From NCBI GenBank assembly GCA_024681565.1, contig JAILAO010000147.1, positions 1 to 5,945 of the forward strand: 5,945 nucleotides of DNA. The letters run 5' to 3'. The notes below the pieces were generated by a model, which was not told where the DNA came from, did no database searches, and saw only the letters and a program-made list of their open reading frames with translations. Within the stretch, counting starts at the first letter, position 1, and each line of letters begins with the position of its first letter. Source of the DNA: Bacteroidales bacterium (GTDB taxonomy: Bacteria > Bacteroidota > Bacteroidia > Bacteroidales > UBA932). Below are positions 1 to 5,945 of the stretch, piece by piece. The position numbers were made by a program, and so were the translations under genes.

Positions 1-2476
1 CGAAGACACCGTCCCGGAGCGTGGCGCGGAATCCGTCGTCTTCGATCTCATGCATCTCGTGCGGGATGCACCACTCGCCGACGCCCTGTTTGGGCAGTTC
101 GAGCGTGGTGAAAGGCGGACGCGGGGAGAGGTATTCGTTGCGGTAGATATCATCCACGTTGGAATTGAAAAGGCCGGAGAGGTCCACCATACGCGCCTTG
201 CGCATGGCTTTGGGCGAGATGTCGCCAAGTCCCATCCGTTTCATGTAGCGGCGGGAGGAAACGTCCGCCTTTGCGGCGCGGATCTTTTTGTGGCGGATGG
301 CCTTGGGCAGCTGCGTGCGGTCCACGACGATGGTCTGTTTGGCCGAACTGTCTCCCGCGACGTCCATCACGGCGCCTCCGCCGGCATTGGTGCGGACGAG
401 GATCTGCAGCGGCTGCGTGAAGTTCTGCTCGATCTCGTAGATGTCTTTGTTGCCTTCACGGTGGAAACGGTAGGTGAGGTAAGGCGTCTTGATGGAGGCC
501 TCGTCCCAGTCGTCCGGGAAGGCGGGCTTGATGAAACAGCGGCCGTTGAGGGCGTCAGGGATGATGCCGAACAGTCCGTTGATAAGGGCCCGGGCGCTGA
601 TGCCGACATTGTCGGCGAAGTCCCGGTATGCCTCGTTCTTGGCCTTGTCATAATAGCTGATCTGGCCGAAGTTGCCCGGGCATCCGCCCAGGTACATCTC
701 GTCCAGCAGGTCGGCTTTGAGCAACTGGAAACCGGAATCGTTGCGGCCGGCCTGCAGGTACGCCAGCGCCATGTTGGTCACCTCTTCGTGGGCGACGTTG
801 TTGGTACTCCAGACGTAAGGCATCCAGTCGGTGGTCGAGATGGTGAAGAGGTCCGGGTCAGGCGCGGGGAGGGTGAGTCCCAGTTCGCGCACCGCCTCCT
901 CGTCATAGACATAGCGCACGGGGATGCGGGGAATGGAGCGGTCGACGTATTCCGTGGCCTGCCAGGCCTGTTCGGGGGTGCAGGCATCACAGTCGATCGG
1001 CGTATAGATGGTCCAGATGGCGGAACTCTTGTGCAGGCGCTTCAGGCCCATGTAGTCTTCGAATTCGGCCCAGTATCCGAGGTCGTCCATCCAGAGACGC
1101 TCGTTCATGGCCTTCAGGATGGCTTCCGCTTCCTCGCGGTAGGGAGCCGGATCCTCCCCGATGATCTCCGCAATGCGCGCGGTCAGCAGGTTGGAGCGGT
1201 AATTATAGGCCGACGAATGGGTGACGGCGCCGCCGTTGTAGTAAAGGGCGTCGCTGGCCCAGATGCAGCAGTATGCGTCGTACAGGTGGTCGTTGTCGAA
1301 GTCGAAGTTGCGCTTTTCCCACTGGTGGTGCAGCACGATGTACGGCCACATATAGCGCAGGAACTCGGGATCGGCGTCATAGCAGAAATGCCACATCAGC
1401 TCGTCGATGTAGTTGAGGTTCATGTCGTAGTGGCTCATCTGGTCGGTGCGGTTGGGCAGCCGGCAGATGTAGCCGTTGGAATACATGGGGGTGCCCCACT
1501 CCTTGAGCGCGCGGCAGAGGTTGTTGAGCGTGTCCTGCTGCGGCTGCGGAAGCACGGGCGGAATGTCCGTGACCATGCTGTGGGAGTAGGCGGTGAAGTG
1601 GGAGACGGCCCGGTCGTTCCAGCCGACCGCATCGCCCGTATAGCCGCCGCGCCAGCCGCAGTAAGGGGTCCGCCAGCCATTGGCCCCGTGCAGGAAGGTC
1701 TGGCCGTCCCAGATGCCGTCGGCGGCAGCCATCAGGGCACTGCCGAGGGTGTTGAAGAAGGGATCCGGGGTGTTGATCTCCACCCGGCTCACCAGTTCCT
1801 GCCGGGCGGCTTCTTCCCGGTCAAAGACGGGACGGCCGGCGGCCGCATCAAGCACGGACATCCGGGCGTTGTCTTCGTAGAGGAGATAACTTTCGGCGGA
1901 GGCGTCCCAGGAGAGGGTGGTCAGGTCCGTTTCGCCGGGTGCCGGCTCGAAGTGCTCCCGCGGATCCACGCCCATGTCACCGTCCCGGTTGAACTTGGTG
2001 ACGGCGATGCGGCAGCGCTTCACGGACAGGGTCGCGGGTCCGTTGAAACCACTGGCCTGGAACTGCCAGATGGCACCTTCCTGGAAGAAGGATGCCAGGA
2101 CGGTGATGCGGAGTTCTCCGCCGTCCCAGGCGTCATCCCGGACGACATAGCTCCGGCGGCCTCCCTGGTAGCGGGCTTCGCACCAGGAGGTCTCGTCCAG
2201 CTGGACGGTCTTGCCGCCGTACTCGAGCCAGAAGCGGAAATTCCAACTCTCCGCGCGGTCGAACGCCGCGAAGACGGGCCGGTCGCTGGTCTCAAGACGG
2301 AAGCGGGTGTTGGTACCGTAGAGCGGACGGGTGAAACGGCCGTCTGCGTTGAGGCAGACGAAATCCCGACCGTCGGGATAGTAGCGCATGACGCGCGGTT
2401 CGGAACTGACAGCTGCAGTGGCAGAAAGGGCGGTGAACAGAAGCACCGCGGCGGTAAATAATCGGTTGGGAATCAT
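1..2476 (-). CDS. Secreted DUF4450-type, six-hairpin-glycosidase-like protein (partial, 3' end outside window)
   Basis: Reading the minus strand from the ATG at 2476-2474 gives 825 codons without a stop up to the window edge. Residues 1-21 are a Sec signal peptide (hydrophobic core about 6-18, likely cut after A19-T20-A21), so the product is exported. Residues about 28-210 resemble the DUF4450 N-terminal beta domain, including the phrase FTRPLYGTNTRFRLE (48-62). Residues about 235-650 look like an (alpha/alpha)6 barrel of the six-hairpin glycosidase type, with repeated aromatic and acidic helices such as NYIDELMWHF (355-364), IWASDALYYNGG (405-416) and TTDWMPYVW (548-556). A basic linker (about 726-763) leads into a further beta region. 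Family members I recall are about 1100-1200 residues, so some 300 are probably missing. The reaction is unknown; candidate acids are D358, E359, D409 and D550. Family assignment is from remembered sequence similarity; a glycan-degrading role is inferred. Confidence 0.85.
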   Translation of the reverse strand, partial: MIPNRLFTAAVLLFTALSATAAVSSEPRVMRYYPDGRDFVCLNADGRFTRPLYGTNTRFRLETSDRPVFAAFDRAESWNFRFWLEYGGKTVQLDETSWCEARYQGGRRSYVVRDDAWDGGELRITVLASFFQEGAIWQFQASGFNGPATLSVKRCRIAVTKFNRDGDMGVDPREHFEPAPGETDLTTLSWDASAESYLLYEDNARMSVLDAAAGRPVFDREEAARQELVSRVEINTPDPFFNTLGSALMAAADGIWDGQTFLHGANGWRTPYCGWRGGYTGDAVGWNDRAVSHFTAYSHSMVTDIPPVLPQPQQDTLNNLCRALKEWGTPMYSNGYICRLPNRTDQMSHYDMNLNYIDELMWHFCYDADPEFLRYMWPYIVLHHQWEKRNFDFDNDHLYDAYCCIWASDALYYNGGAVTHSSAYNYRSNLLTARIAEIIGEDPAPYREEAEAILKAMNERLWMDDLGYWAEFEDYMGLKRLHKSSAIWTIYTPIDCDACTPEQAWQATEYVDRSIPRIPVRYVYDEEAVRELGLTLPAPDPDLFTISTTDWMPYVWSTNNVAHEEVTNMALAYLQAGRNDSGFQLLKADLLDEMYLGGCPGNFGQISYYDKAKNEAYRDFADNVGISARALINGLFGIIPDALNGRCFIKPAFPDDWDEASIKTPYLTYRFHREGNKDIYEIEQNFTQPLQILVRTNAGGGAVMDVAGDSSAKQTIVVDRTQLPKAIRHKKIRAAKADVSSRRYMKRMGLGDISPKAMRKARMVDLSGLFNSNVDDIYRNEYLSPRPPFTTLELPKQGVGEWCIPHEMHEIEDDGFRATLRDGVF

Positions 2477-2477
2477 A

Positions 2478-2497
2478 AGTCCGTAAATATACGGACT
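2478..2497. repeat. Perfect 8-bp inverted repeat over the -7 box (operator candidate)
   Basis: AGTCCGTA (2478-2485) and TACGGACT (2490-2497) are exact reverse complements around a 4-base centre, AATA. The -7 box (2484-2491) lies across the centre of the dyad. A second, overlapping pair, CATAAGTC (2474-2481) and GACTTATG (2504-2511), is also exact and includes the start codon. No T-run follows on either strand, so a DNA operator fits better than an intrinsic terminator. Confidence 0.5.
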
Positions 2498-2514
2498 ATC
2501 CTTGACTTATGCAA
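2484..2514 (-). promoter_or_regulatory. Putative Bacteroidetes-type promoter of the DUF4450 gene
   Basis: Read on the minus strand, TTG (2514-2512) is followed after 20 bases by TATATTTA (2491-2484). This matches the Bacteroidetes -33 TTG / -7 TAnnTTTG arrangement except for the last base of the -7 box. The -7 box ends 7 bases before the ATG at 2476, so the transcript would have almost no leader. The -33 box touches the recQ stop codon (2515-2517), so the promoter fills the whole 38-bp gap between the genes. Read-through from recQ is also possible, as no terminator is visible. Confidence 0.5.
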
Positions 2515-4368
2515 CTATAAAGTGCCGTTGTCCATCATTTTCCGGTAGCGGGCCAGGCTGTCCTCCGGCATCCCGTGGGAAGGGTCGGCGCACCAGGTCC
2601 GGAAGTCCTCCAACGAGGCTTCCGGATGCTCCGTCCACCAGTTGCGGATCCGCTGGTCTGCACTGCGCCGTGTCCGGCAGACGTCGCAGTTCCCGCAGTC
2701 CTCCGATTCTTCCTGTCCGAAATAGGAGAGCAGCCAGCGGGACCGGCAGAGCGGGGTCTGCGACGCATACTCTATGATGGCATCCGCCCGCGCTTTTGCA
2801 TTTTCCAGCAGGAAGGCATATTTCTCCTTCTGGAGATCGACATTGCCCGGCATCAGCCGGTTGTGGTGCAGGAAGACAACGCTGCATCGGTCTCCCGGGA
2901 TGTATTTGATGACATGCTCCAGCGAGGTGCGGTAGAGCAGCTGGCGCAATCGGGGAACCGGCATGCCGCAGGCGGCCGCCACGGCTTCTTCCCGGATCGG
3001 GACCGGGTAGGAGAAGATGCCGCTGTAGCTGCGCATCAGCACTTCCAGCAGTCCGACCATGGCCGGGTCCGGCAGGTCGATGTCATAGAGCGCGTTCCGG
3101 TCGACCAGGATCCCGACCTGCGTGGTGATCTCCACATCTTCGGAAAAGGTCAGGTGCTCCGCCCTTTCCAGATATTTGAGCGCGTAGTGGACGGAAGGGG
3201 ATTTGAGTCCGAAATGCCGGGCAAAGGCATCCAGGTCGAATTTCAGCTGGCGGCCGGCGCCGGCCTCGTAGGGAATACCGAAGAAGATATGCAGTTTCTG
3301 GTAGATGTCGGCGATGTACTCCAGCGACGGAAAGGATACCTCCTGGAGCTGCCTGAGGCGGCGTACGTCCGTGCCGTTCCACAGGAGCACGGCATAGGAC
3401 CTCAGTCCGTCCCGTCCCGCCCGGCCGGCTTCCTGGAAATAGGATTCCGGGCTCTCGGGCAGGCCCATGTGCACGACGAAGCGCACGTCGGGCTTGTCGA
3501 TCCCCATACCGAAGGCATTGGTGCAGACCATGACCCGGATCGCTCCCCGTTTCCAGGCCTCCTGGCGCTCCGAACGCACGGCGGTGCCGAGTCCGGCATG
3601 GTACCATGAGGCCTCGATGCCGTTGGCGGACAGGAATGACGCGACTTCTTCGCAGCGGCGCCGGTGGCGCATGTAGACGATCCCCGATCCGGCCACCCCG
3701 CGGCAGATATCGAGCAGCTGTCCGGACTTGTCCTCGCAGGAGCGGACGATATAGGAAAGGTTGGGACGCTCGAAACCGCCCTTGAGCAGGAGCCGTTCCC
3801 GGAAGGCGAGTTTGTCCATGATGTCCTCCGCCACCCGTGGGGTCGCCGTGGCCGTCAGGGCGATTACCGGGGCGTCGGTAACCTTCCGCAATTCGCTGAT
3901 TTCCAGATAGTCGGGACGGAAGTCATAACCCCATTGGGAGATGCAGTGCGCCTCGTCCACCACGATGTAGCTGACCGGCAGGACCGGAAGCCAGGACCGG
4001 AAGAGGGAAGTGCCCAGCCGTTCGGGCGAGACATACAGGAACTTGAAGTCTCCGTATGCGGCATTGCCCAGCAGGAGCTCCACCTCGCGGCGCTCCATCC
4101 CGGCGTGGATGGCAAGGGCCTTGATGCCCCGCGCTTCCAGGTTCTGCACCTGGTCTTTCATCAGGGCGATGAGCGGCGTCACGACGAGGGCGATGCCTTC
4201 GTGCATCAGGGCGGGAATCTGGAAACAGACGGACTTGCCTCCGCCCGTAGGCAGGATGGCCAGGACGTCCTGCCCGTCCGCTGCGGCGGAGATGATCTCC
4301 TCCTGCATGGGACGGAAGGTGTCGTAGCCCCAGTACTGCTGCAAGACTTCCAGCGCTTCCGTATTCAT
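2515..4368 (-). CDS. recQ: RecQ-family ATP-dependent DNA helicase (Bacteroidetes-type, no HRDC domain)
   Basis: A 617-residue superfamily 2, 3'-to-5' DNA helicase for recombination and replication repair in the cytoplasm. Numbering from the chosen start, the RecQ motifs are in order: motif 0 WGYDTFRPMQ (13-22), Walker A PTGGGKS (40-46), DEAH (138-141) followed by the aromatic loop SQWGYDFRP, TATATP (172-177), motif V TNAFGMGIDKPDVR (283-296) and motif VI QEAGRAGRDG (312-321). About 200 residues with two winged-helix-like segments (about 377-410 and 458-491) then precede the zinc cysteines C541, C558, C561 and C564. Only 53 residues follow, so the winged-helix and HRDC domains that come after the zinc site in E. 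coli RecQ are absent. The frame extends upstream to an ATG at 4533, but that would overlap the divergent esterase. The ATG at 4368 sits just before the conserved helicase start and just after a promoter-like element; an ATG at 4386 is the alternative. Several RecQ paralogs are usual in these bacteria, so the symbol marks the family, not strict orthology. Confidence 0.95.
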   Translation of the reverse strand: MNTEALEVLQQYWGYDTFRPMQEEIISAAADGQDVLAILPTGGGKSVCFQIPALMHEGIALVVTPLIALMKDQVQNLEARGIKALAIHAGMERREVELLLGNAAYGDFKFLYVSPERLGTSLFRSWLPVLPVSYIVVDEAHCISQWGYDFRPDYLEISELRKVTDAPVIALTATATPRVAEDIMDKLAFRERLLLKGGFERPNLSYIVRSCEDKSGQLLDICRGVAGSGIVYMRHRRRCEEVASFLSANGIEASWYHAGLGTAVRSERQEAWKRGAIRVMVCTNAFGMGIDKPDVRFVVHMGLPESPESYFQEAGRAGRDGLRSYAVLLWNGTDVRRLRQLQEVSFPSLEYIADIYQKLHIFFGIPYEAGAGRQLKFDLDAFARHFGLKSPSVHYALKYLERAEHLTFSEDVEITTQVGILVDRNALYDIDLPDPAMVGLLEVLMRSYSGIFSYPVPIREEAVAAACGMPVPRLRQLLYRTSLEHVIKYIPGDRCSVVFLHHNRLMPGNVDLQKEKYAFLLENAKARADAIIEYASQTPLCRSRWLLSYFGQEESEDCGNCDVCRTRRSADQRIRNWWTEHPEASLEDFRTWCADPSHGMPEDSLARYRKMMDNGTL

Positions 4369-4373
4369 ATCCC

Positions 4374-4404
4374 CAAAGGTAACCATTTCTTCGATATGAA
4401 GAAA
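4374..4404 (-). promoter_or_regulatory. Putative recQ promoter
   Basis: On the minus strand, TTTC (4404-4401) is followed after 19 bases by TACCTTTG (4381-4374), an exact match to TAnnTTTG. The element ends 5 bases before the ATG at 4368 and overlaps the alternative ATG at 4386-4384 only on its upstream side, so it favours 4368 as the start. The run of G bases after the box is too close to the ATG for a normal Shine-Dalgarno site. Confidence 0.4.
4386..4404. repeat. Perfect 7-bp inverted repeat in the recQ promoter
   Basis: TTTCTTC (4386-4392) and GAAGAAA (4398-4404) are exact reverse complements around 5 bases. The repeat covers the putative -33 box and much of the spacer of the recQ promoter, a position where a bound repressor could block transcription. 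The arms are low in complexity, so chance is a real alternative. Confidence 0.35.
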
Positions 4405-4435
4405 CGGCGGGGTGGCAACAAGTGTGAAACATATG

Positions 4436-4464
4436 TGCAAGAATTTGGAAGAATCCTGCAAGAA
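4436..4464. repeat. Direct repeat TGCAAGAA, 21 bp apart
   Basis: TGCAAGAA occurs at 4436-4443 and 4457-4464 in the divergent intergenic region. The 21-bp period is two helical turns, so both copies would face the same side of the DNA. They lie between the putative recQ and esterase promoters. Two short copies are weak evidence of a binding site. Confidence 0.25.
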
Positions 4465-4481
4465 AAGCCCTTTCCGCCCTG

Positions 4482-4511
4482 CTGCAGTTTCCGTAGAAAG
4501 CCGTAAATTTG
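4482..4511 (+). promoter_or_regulatory. Putative promoter of the CE15 esterase operon
   Basis: TAAATTTG (4504-4511) matches the Bacteroidetes -7 consensus TAnnTTTG exactly and ends 7 bases before the ATG at 4519. The -33 side is weak: only CTG (4482-4484) sits at the expected 19-base distance. The overlapping GGAG (4511-4514), 4 bases before the ATG, could instead be a poorly spaced Shine-Dalgarno site. Confidence 0.45.
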
Positions 4512-4518
4512 GAGTGTT

Positions 4519-5733
4519 ATGAAAGCTCTTCACCTATTCCTGCTGCCGGCGCTGGCCCTGGGCCTCGCCGCGTGTACGGCGACGGAGGATACGCCGCTCG
4601 TTTTTTCTCAAGAGAACACTGCTTCCGGATATGCAACCCCTTTCCTTCCGGCCTTTGCGGACCTTCCGGTCCAGGAGAGCCTGCCGGACCCGTTCGCCTA
4701 TGCGGACGGCAGCGGACGGGCCTTGAAAGCGCGGGACTGGGAACGCCGCCGTGCGGAGATCCTCGCCCAGCTCGAATACTACGAGGTCGGGCAGAAACCC
4801 CGTACGCCCAAAGACTGCGTCAAAGCCCGGATGGAGGATGATACCACCCTCGTCGTAGATGTGACCGTGAACGGACAGACGCTGACGATGCACTCCGTGC
4901 TCAAGCGTCCGGACGGCCCCGGTCCCTTCCCGGTGATCATCGGCTGCGGATTCGGCGGCCCCGGCAGTCTGCCGCGTCCCATTTTCGAGGAACGTAGCAT
5001 CGCCATGGTCAGTTTCCCGTTCTGGGAGGTGATGTCCCATACGCAGACCCGCGGCAATGAACCCATCAACCGGCTCTATCCTGAATTGACGGAAATCGGC
5101 GCCTACAGTGCCTGGCCCTGGGGCGTAAGCCGGCTGATCGACGCGCTTGAGCAGCTGGGCCCGGAGAGCCGTCTGGACCTGGAGCACCTGGCCATTTCAG
5201 GTTGTTCTTTCGCAGGCAAGATGGCCCTCTGGTCCGGTGCGATGGATGAGCGTATCGCCCTGACGATTGCGCAGGAACCCGGCGGAGGCGGTGCGGCGGC
5301 GTGGCGTGTATCCGAGACGCTCGGCGAGGTGGAGACCGTCGCCCGGACCAATTACGCCTGGTTCAAGGAATCGATGCGTGATTTCTCCGAAGAGAATGTG
5401 GCGCGTTTCCCGATGGACCATCACGAACTCTGTGCCCTGGTGGCGCCCCGTGCGCTGCTGGTCTTCGGCAATCCCGACTATCCCTGGCTGGCCGACCGTG
5501 CCGGTTATGTATCCTGTGTGGCCGCCCGGCGTGTCTGGGAACAGTACGGGATTGCGGACCGGATGGGCTACTCCTTCCAGGACAAGCACATGCACTGCGC
5601 CCTGCCCGAGGAGGAATGGCCTGAGCTGGAGGCCTTCGTGGACCGCTTCATGCTCGGCAAGGACGTCCCGACGGAAGTGACTACGGCACCGATGTTCGAG
5701 GATACGGACCTGACTCAATGGATCAAATGGTAA
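4519..5733 (+). CDS. CE15-like glucuronoyl esterase family lipoprotein
   Basis: A 404-residue alpha/beta hydrolase. CE15 enzymes cut the ester between lignin alcohols and the 4-O-methylglucuronic acid of glucuronoxylan. Residues 1-18 are a lipoprotein signal with lipobox L16-A17-A18-C19. The acidic E-D pair is only at positions +4 and +5 after the Cys, so surface or periplasmic display is undecided. The nucleophile motif is GCSFAGK (228-234) with Ser230; the acid is Glu253 in QEPGGGG (252-258), 23 residues on, the same Ser-to-Glu spacing as I recall for characterised CE15 enzymes; the base is His359 in HMHC (357-360). NPDYPWL before the His is also CE15-like. The usual motif is GCSRxGK; here Phe231 replaces the Arg, which may change activity or substrate. 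The start is supported by the signal peptide and the promoter-like box 7 bases upstream. It probably shares an mRNA with the next esterase gene. Fold and family are well supported; the substrate is inferred. Confidence 0.88.
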   Translation: MKALHLFLLPALALGLAACTATEDTPLVFSQENTASGYATPFLPAFADLPVQESLPDPFAYADGSGRALKARDWERRRAEILAQLEYYEVGQKPRTPKDCVKARMEDDTTLVVDVTVNGQTLTMHSVLKRPDGPGPFPVIIGCGFGGPGSLPRPIFEERSIAMVSFPFWEVMSHTQTRGNEPINRLYPELTEIGAYSAWPWGVSRLIDALEQLGPESRLDLEHLAISGCSFAGKMALWSGAMDERIALTIAQEPGGGGAAAWRVSETLGEVETVARTNYAWFKESMRDFSEENVARFPMDHHELCALVAPRALLVFGNPDYPWLADRAGYVSCVAARRVWEQYGIADRMGYSFQDKHMHCALPEEEWPELEAFVDRFMLGKDVPTEVTTAPMFEDTDLTQWIKW

Positions 5734-5743
5734 ATTATCGTAT

Positions 5744-5945
5744 ATGAAAAGATTGTTATTTGTATGTTCCTTGCTCCTCGCGGCTCTTTCGCTGCAGGCG
5801 CAGGATCCGGACTTCCACATTTATCTCTGCTTCGGACAGTCCAATATGGAGGGCAACGCGCGCATCCAGCCTCAGGACCTCGAAGGGGTGAGCGAGCGTT
5901 TCCAGATGATGGCGGCCGTCGATTTTCCGGACATGGGCCGGAAGC
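5744..5945 (+). CDS. Secreted SASA-domain (sialate O-acetylesterase / CE6-like) esterase, N-terminal part
   Basis: The first 67 codons are visible; the gene continues past the right edge. Residues 1-19 form a Sec signal peptide with a likely cut after L17-Q18-A19. The mature start runs straight into FHIYLCFGQSNMEGNA (24-39), the block I of the SGNH-hydrolase SASA family, with Ser33 as the predicted nucleophile. The downstream QPQD and ERFQMMAAVD stretches also fit bacterial SASA proteins annotated as sialate O-acetylesterases or CE6 acetyl xylan esterases. The gene begins 10 bp after the CE15 stop codon on the same strand with no promoter-like box between, so the two are probably one operon. 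Next to a CE15 protein, deacetylation of xylan is more likely than of sialic acid, but that is inference. The catalytic Asp-His pair lies outside the window. Confidence 0.85.
   Translation, partial: MKRLLFVCSLLLAALSLQAQDPDFHIYLCFGQSNMEGNARIQPQDLEGVSERFQMMAAVDFPDMGRK

Noticed and set aside
50..2461. 803-codon open frame on the plus strand
   Set aside because: It lies opposite the DUF4450 gene. Its translation is low in complexity and rich in V, G, H and D, with no recognisable domain, whereas the minus strand gives a signal peptide and a coherent enzyme fold. GC-rich third positions keep the antisense frame open.
2478..2497. Intrinsic terminator for recQ
   Set aside because: The hairpin stem is perfect, but no T-run follows it in the recQ direction, and the DUF4450 -7 box and start codon overlap it. 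An operator role is more likely.
2575..4506. Plus-strand open frames of 344 and 280 codons (2575-3609 and 3664-4506)
   Set aside because: Both are antisense to recQ, whose helicase motifs are complete and in order. Neither shows a recognisable motif.
4369..4533. 55-residue N-terminal extension of RecQ from the ATG at 4533
   Set aside because: It would overlap the start of the divergent esterase gene and span the intergenic region, and it has no conserved helicase content. The ATG at 4368 is adjacent to motif 0 and preceded by a promoter-like box.
4509..4841. 110-codon plus-strand frame overlapping the esterase start
   Set aside because: It is an out-of-frame shadow of the CE15 gene, rich in G, P and R, without a domain.
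4534..5820. Minus-strand open frames of 217 and 207 codons (4534-5187 and 5197-5820)
   Set aside because: They are antisense to the CE15 gene and the start of the SASA gene, which have clear catalytic motifs and signal peptides.
1..5945. CRISPR array, tRNA or rRNA genes, insertion sequences, phage or defence genes
   Set aside because: No regularly spaced repeats, tRNA-like arms, transposase or integrase motifs were seen. A RecQ helicase alone is not evidence of a defence system.

Overview
The window looks like chromosomal DNA of a GC-rich member of the Bacteroidales, probably from a gut or rumen. The reasons are the protein families (a secreted DUF4450-type protein and the RecQ form common in Bacteroidetes), the lack of clear Shine-Dalgarno sites, and promoter-like TAnnTTTG elements, which are the Bacteroidetes -7 consensus. 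The genus cannot be fixed from the sequence.

Layout. Positions 1-2476 (minus strand) hold the first 825 codons of a large secreted DUF4450-type, six-hairpin-glycosidase-like protein that runs off the left edge. It has no complete open reading frame inside the window, so it is easily missed: the long 803-codon frame on the opposite strand is its shadow. After 38 bp comes a RecQ-family DNA helicase (2515-4368, minus strand). A 150-bp divergent intergenic region (4369-4518) separates it from a plus-strand pair: a CE15-like (glucuronoyl esterase family) lipoprotein (4519-5733) and, 10 bp later, the start of a secreted SASA/CE6-type acetylesterase (5744 to the right edge).

How the genes may work together. 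Three of the four genes are exported carbohydrate-active proteins, and a CE15 esterase next to a SASA acetylesterase suggests removal of ester decorations from plant glucuronoxylan or a similar hemicellulose. The DUF4450 protein may act on a related glycan, but its substrate is not visible here. No SusC/SusD pair, sensor or regulator lies in the window, so this may be one end of a polysaccharide utilisation locus. The helicase is a DNA repair gene lying between the carbohydrate genes with no obvious link to them.

The most notable signals are regulatory. All three genes with a visible upstream region carry a TAnnTTTG-like element ending only 5-7 bases before the chosen ATG, which suggests very short or leaderless mRNAs. 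The two carbohydrate promoters share CCGTAwATTT at identical spacing from the ATG. The DUF4450 promoter has a perfect 8-bp dyad centred on its -7 box. The CE15 protein has Phe in place of the Arg that normally follows the catalytic Ser.
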